From contig NZ_WXYN01000016.1 in assembly GCF_016881065.1 (NCBI RefSeq), positions 446,569-510,568 of the forward strand: DNA of 64,000 bases. Reading direction: 5' to 3'. The notes under the pieces were generated by a model. It searched no databases, had not been told where the DNA came from, and saw only the letters and a program-made list of their open reading frames with translations. Of the stretch, positions 62,255-64,000 are shown piece by piece. Every line of letters begins with the position of its first letter. Positions within the stretch are counted from its first letter, which is position 1. This DNA is from Planococcus soli (GTDB lineage: Bacteria > Bacillota > Bacilli > Bacillales_A > Planococcaceae). Both the position numbers and the translations under genes were made by a program.

Positions 62255-63868
62255 GTGGCCACATTATGGGGGACGCCAGAGAAATTACAGGATTTATTGT
62301 GTGAACTTGTCGGGTGGAAAAGCCTGACATTGACCGATGGAGAAGTGGAGTTTGCCTACAAGCTGAAAGACAAGCTGATGGAGCTGCCGTATTTCCAGGA
62401 ACATCCGGAATACATTGGATTGGGTGAAGTGAATTGGGAGCGGCAAAACGTAACGGCTCTTTATAAGCACCCGGAAGCGGTCGACACCATCGTCCTGATC
62501 AGCCATTTTGATACTGTGCATACAGGGGAATATGGCGATCTGGAACCTTTGGCATGCAGCCCCTATAAACTGGCGGAAGCGTTTAAGTTAATCCGCGATG
62601 AACTTGATGCGGATACATTAAGCGACCTCGATTCTGGTGAATACCTATTTGGGCGCGGCACTATGGACATGAAAGCAGGGCTTGCGCTGCACATGGCATT
62701 GATTGAAAAGGCCTCGATCGAAGAATGGCCGATCAATTTGATGCTGATGACGGTTCCGGATGAGGAAGTCAACTCGGCAGGCATGCGCTACGGCGTATCC
62801 AAACTGCTCGACTTGGAGCGCGAACATGGCCTCGAATACACCCTGTTCCTGAACGGCGAACCCGTTTTTGCAATGAAACCTGGCGACAAGTCCCATTACC
62901 TGTACACAGGATCAATCGGCAAAATCATGCCATCCGCCCTGTTTTACGGCAAGGAAACCCATGTTGGCGAACCACTGTCAGGAATTACGTCAAGCTACAT
63001 CTCGACCTACCTGACACATCGCATGGAATGGAATCCGAATTTCAAGGAAGTCGTATATGGTGAAGCAACGCCGTTGCCGGTAACTCTGACGCAACGTGAC
63101 CTGAAGCTGGAATACTCAGCGCAGACGCCTTACCGCACATCCGCGATGTACAATGTCTTTACAATGAAACGAGACGCTGAAGAAGTATTTCAGATTTTTG
63201 AAAACGTCGCAAAAGAAGCGGCTGCACATTGCGAGCGCGATTACCACGCCATGTGCGAACGTGAAAACATTCAACCGGTCGGCCCAATTACAGTGATGCG
63301 CTATGAAAAACTGATGGATTACGCACTCAATAAATTCGGCCACGATTATATCACCGACTTGCTGCGCGACACCTTGATGCACCCGGAATGGGACGTCCGA
63401 GAAAAATCCATGCATGTGACAGACATCCTGCTGATCAACTGCCAGGAGCTGACGCCTGCCATGGTGCTGATGTACGCGCCGCCGTACTACCCACCGGTCA
63501 ATTCTTCGGAAAACGAGCTGGTCAAGCTATGCGTTGAGCAGGTCACAGCCAATGCAAAAGAGAAGTTTGACTTGGAAATCGAACAAGTCCATTACTTTAA
63601 CGGCATCTCAGACTTGAGCTACGTCAATTACAACGACCAAAGCGACGGCTGGATTACCTATGAAAACAACACACCTGTCTACGGCGATCCTTACAGCATC
63701 CCGTTCCAGGCAATGAAGCAGCTGAAAGCGCCTGTCCTGAACGTCGGCCCTTACGGAAAAGATGCCCACAAACGAACAGAGCGCCTTCATATCAAAAACA
63801 CCTTCGAAGAAATGCCGATCCTGTTAGAAGAAATGATTTTGTCGATTCCAGTGAAAAGCCGCCATTGA
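62255..63868 (+). CDS. M20-family peptidase, RocB-like
   Basis: A 537-residue zinc-dependent peptidase of the M20 group. Metal ligands and catalytic Asp lie in ISHFDTVHTGEY, FGRGTMDMKAGLALHM and VPDEEVNSAGMRYG. The long C-terminal part (from about 250) is of the RocB type, named for its link with arginine catabolism; substrate unknown. GTG start after AGAGGAG. Terminator at the stop. Confidence 0.88.
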   Translation: MATLWGTPEKLQDLLCELVGWKSLTLTDGEVEFAYKLKDKLMELPYFQEHPEYIGLGEVNWERQNVTALYKHPEAVDTIVLISHFDTVHTGEYGDLEPLACSPYKLAEAFKLIRDELDADTLSDLDSGEYLFGRGTMDMKAGLALHMALIEKASIEEWPINLMLMTVPDEEVNSAGMRYGVSKLLDLEREHGLEYTLFLNGEPVFAMKPGDKSHYLYTGSIGKIMPSALFYGKETHVGEPLSGITSSYISTYLTHRMEWNPNFKEVVYGEATPLPVTLTQRDLKLEYSAQTPYRTSAMYNVFTMKRDAEEVFQIFENVAKEAAAHCERDYHAMCERENIQPVGPITVMRYEKLMDYALNKFGHDYITDLLRDTLMHPEWDVREKSMHVTDILLINCQELTPAMVLMYAPPYYPPVNSSENELVKLCVEQVTANAKEKFDLEIEQVHYFNGISDLSYVNYNDQSDGWITYENNTPVYGDPYSIPFQAMKQLKAPVLNVGPYGKDAHKRTERLHIKNTFEEMPILLEEMILSIPVKSRH

Positions 63869-63880
63869 GGCGGCTTTTTT
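63854..63880 (+). terminator. Terminator after the M20 peptidase
   Basis: AAAAGCCGCC/GGCGGCTTTTTT with a 5-base loop; overlaps the end of the gene. Confidence 0.93.
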
Positions 63881-63920
63881 GTTTGTGGCTTTTTGTGATT
63901 GGTATATTTCCGAGAGCGAA

Positions 63921-64000
63921 AATTTTATGTGGAAACGTGGCGTTTCATGTAGAAGTATGGAAAATTAATGTAGAACTATAAAAGGTTTATATAGGAACGA
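63921..64000. repeat. 20-bp-period array 3 (cut by window end)
   Basis: Units at 63921, 63941, 63961 and 63981 are each exactly 20 bp and share NNNTTNATGTAGAANNATRG-like bases. The stretch 63901-63920 may be a further diverged unit. The array continues past the window. Confidence 0.7.

Overview
The window is a chromosomal segment of a low-to-moderate GC Firmicute. Gene content and order follow the Bacillus subtilis region from fadF/rpoE through pyrG, spo0F, rho, prfA, glyA, upp, the atp operon, murAA and mbl to fabZ and ssbB. The sporulation genes that interrupt this order in B. subtilis (spoIIR, spoIID, spoIIQ, spoIIID) are missing, while spo0F is kept. That pattern, the dispersed intergenic repeats and the protein sequences suggest a Planococcus-like member of the Planococcaceae (inference; there is no rRNA in the window).

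Layout. 1-1935: a cobamide salvage operon (ATP:cob(I)alamin adenosyltransferase, an ECF S-component like CblT, a CblS-like alpha-ribazole kinase). 2096-12845: fatty/branched acyl-CoA catabolism: FadF, then thiolase, 3-hydroxyacyl-CoA dehydrogenase, two acyl-CoA dehydrogenases, a TetR regulator and the B12-dependent fused mutase IcmF. Both transcription units carry the same palindromic operator and a CcpA-type cre site. 12846-13830: repeat-rich spacer with three tandem copies of a structured dispersed repeat and two 20-bp-period arrays. 14055-24268: rpoE, pyrG (with its reiterative-transcription attenuator), DUF2529, spo0F, fbaA, transaldolase, murZ, glpX, rho, rpmE, tdk. 24457-34733: prfA-prmC, a DnaA-box cluster, sua5, ywlE, rpiB, ywlG, glyA, a LOV-like/GAF/GGDEF/EAL protein, upp and mnaA. 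34821-42259: the complete F1Fo ATP synthase operon (atpZ-I-B-E-F-H-A-G-D-C), interrupted and followed by dispersed repeats. 42578-48119: DUF1146, murA, mbl, an EpuA-like protein, fabZ, ywpF (minus), ssb and a small coiled-coil gene. 48183-52435 (minus): SNF2 helicase and SWIM protein. 52633-64000: small unknown genes, an IDEAL-domain protein, muropeptide recycling (LD-carboxypeptidase plus NlpC/P60), DUF2187, a membrane protein/HlyD-like pair, YhdT-PanF, an EamA transporter and a RocB-like M20 peptidase. The window ends inside another 20-bp-period array.

How it fits together. Salvaged corrinoid is adenosylated by PduO and can serve IcmF; acyl-CoA dehydrogenase electrons probably pass through ETF to FadF and the menaquinone pool. 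The signals most worth following are the Cys-less LOV domain on an apparently active EAL phosphodiesterase, the conserved DnaA-box cluster before sua5, the 20-bp-period arrays, and mutually exclusive hairpins in the fabZ leader. Everything here comes from reading the sequence; no database search was run.
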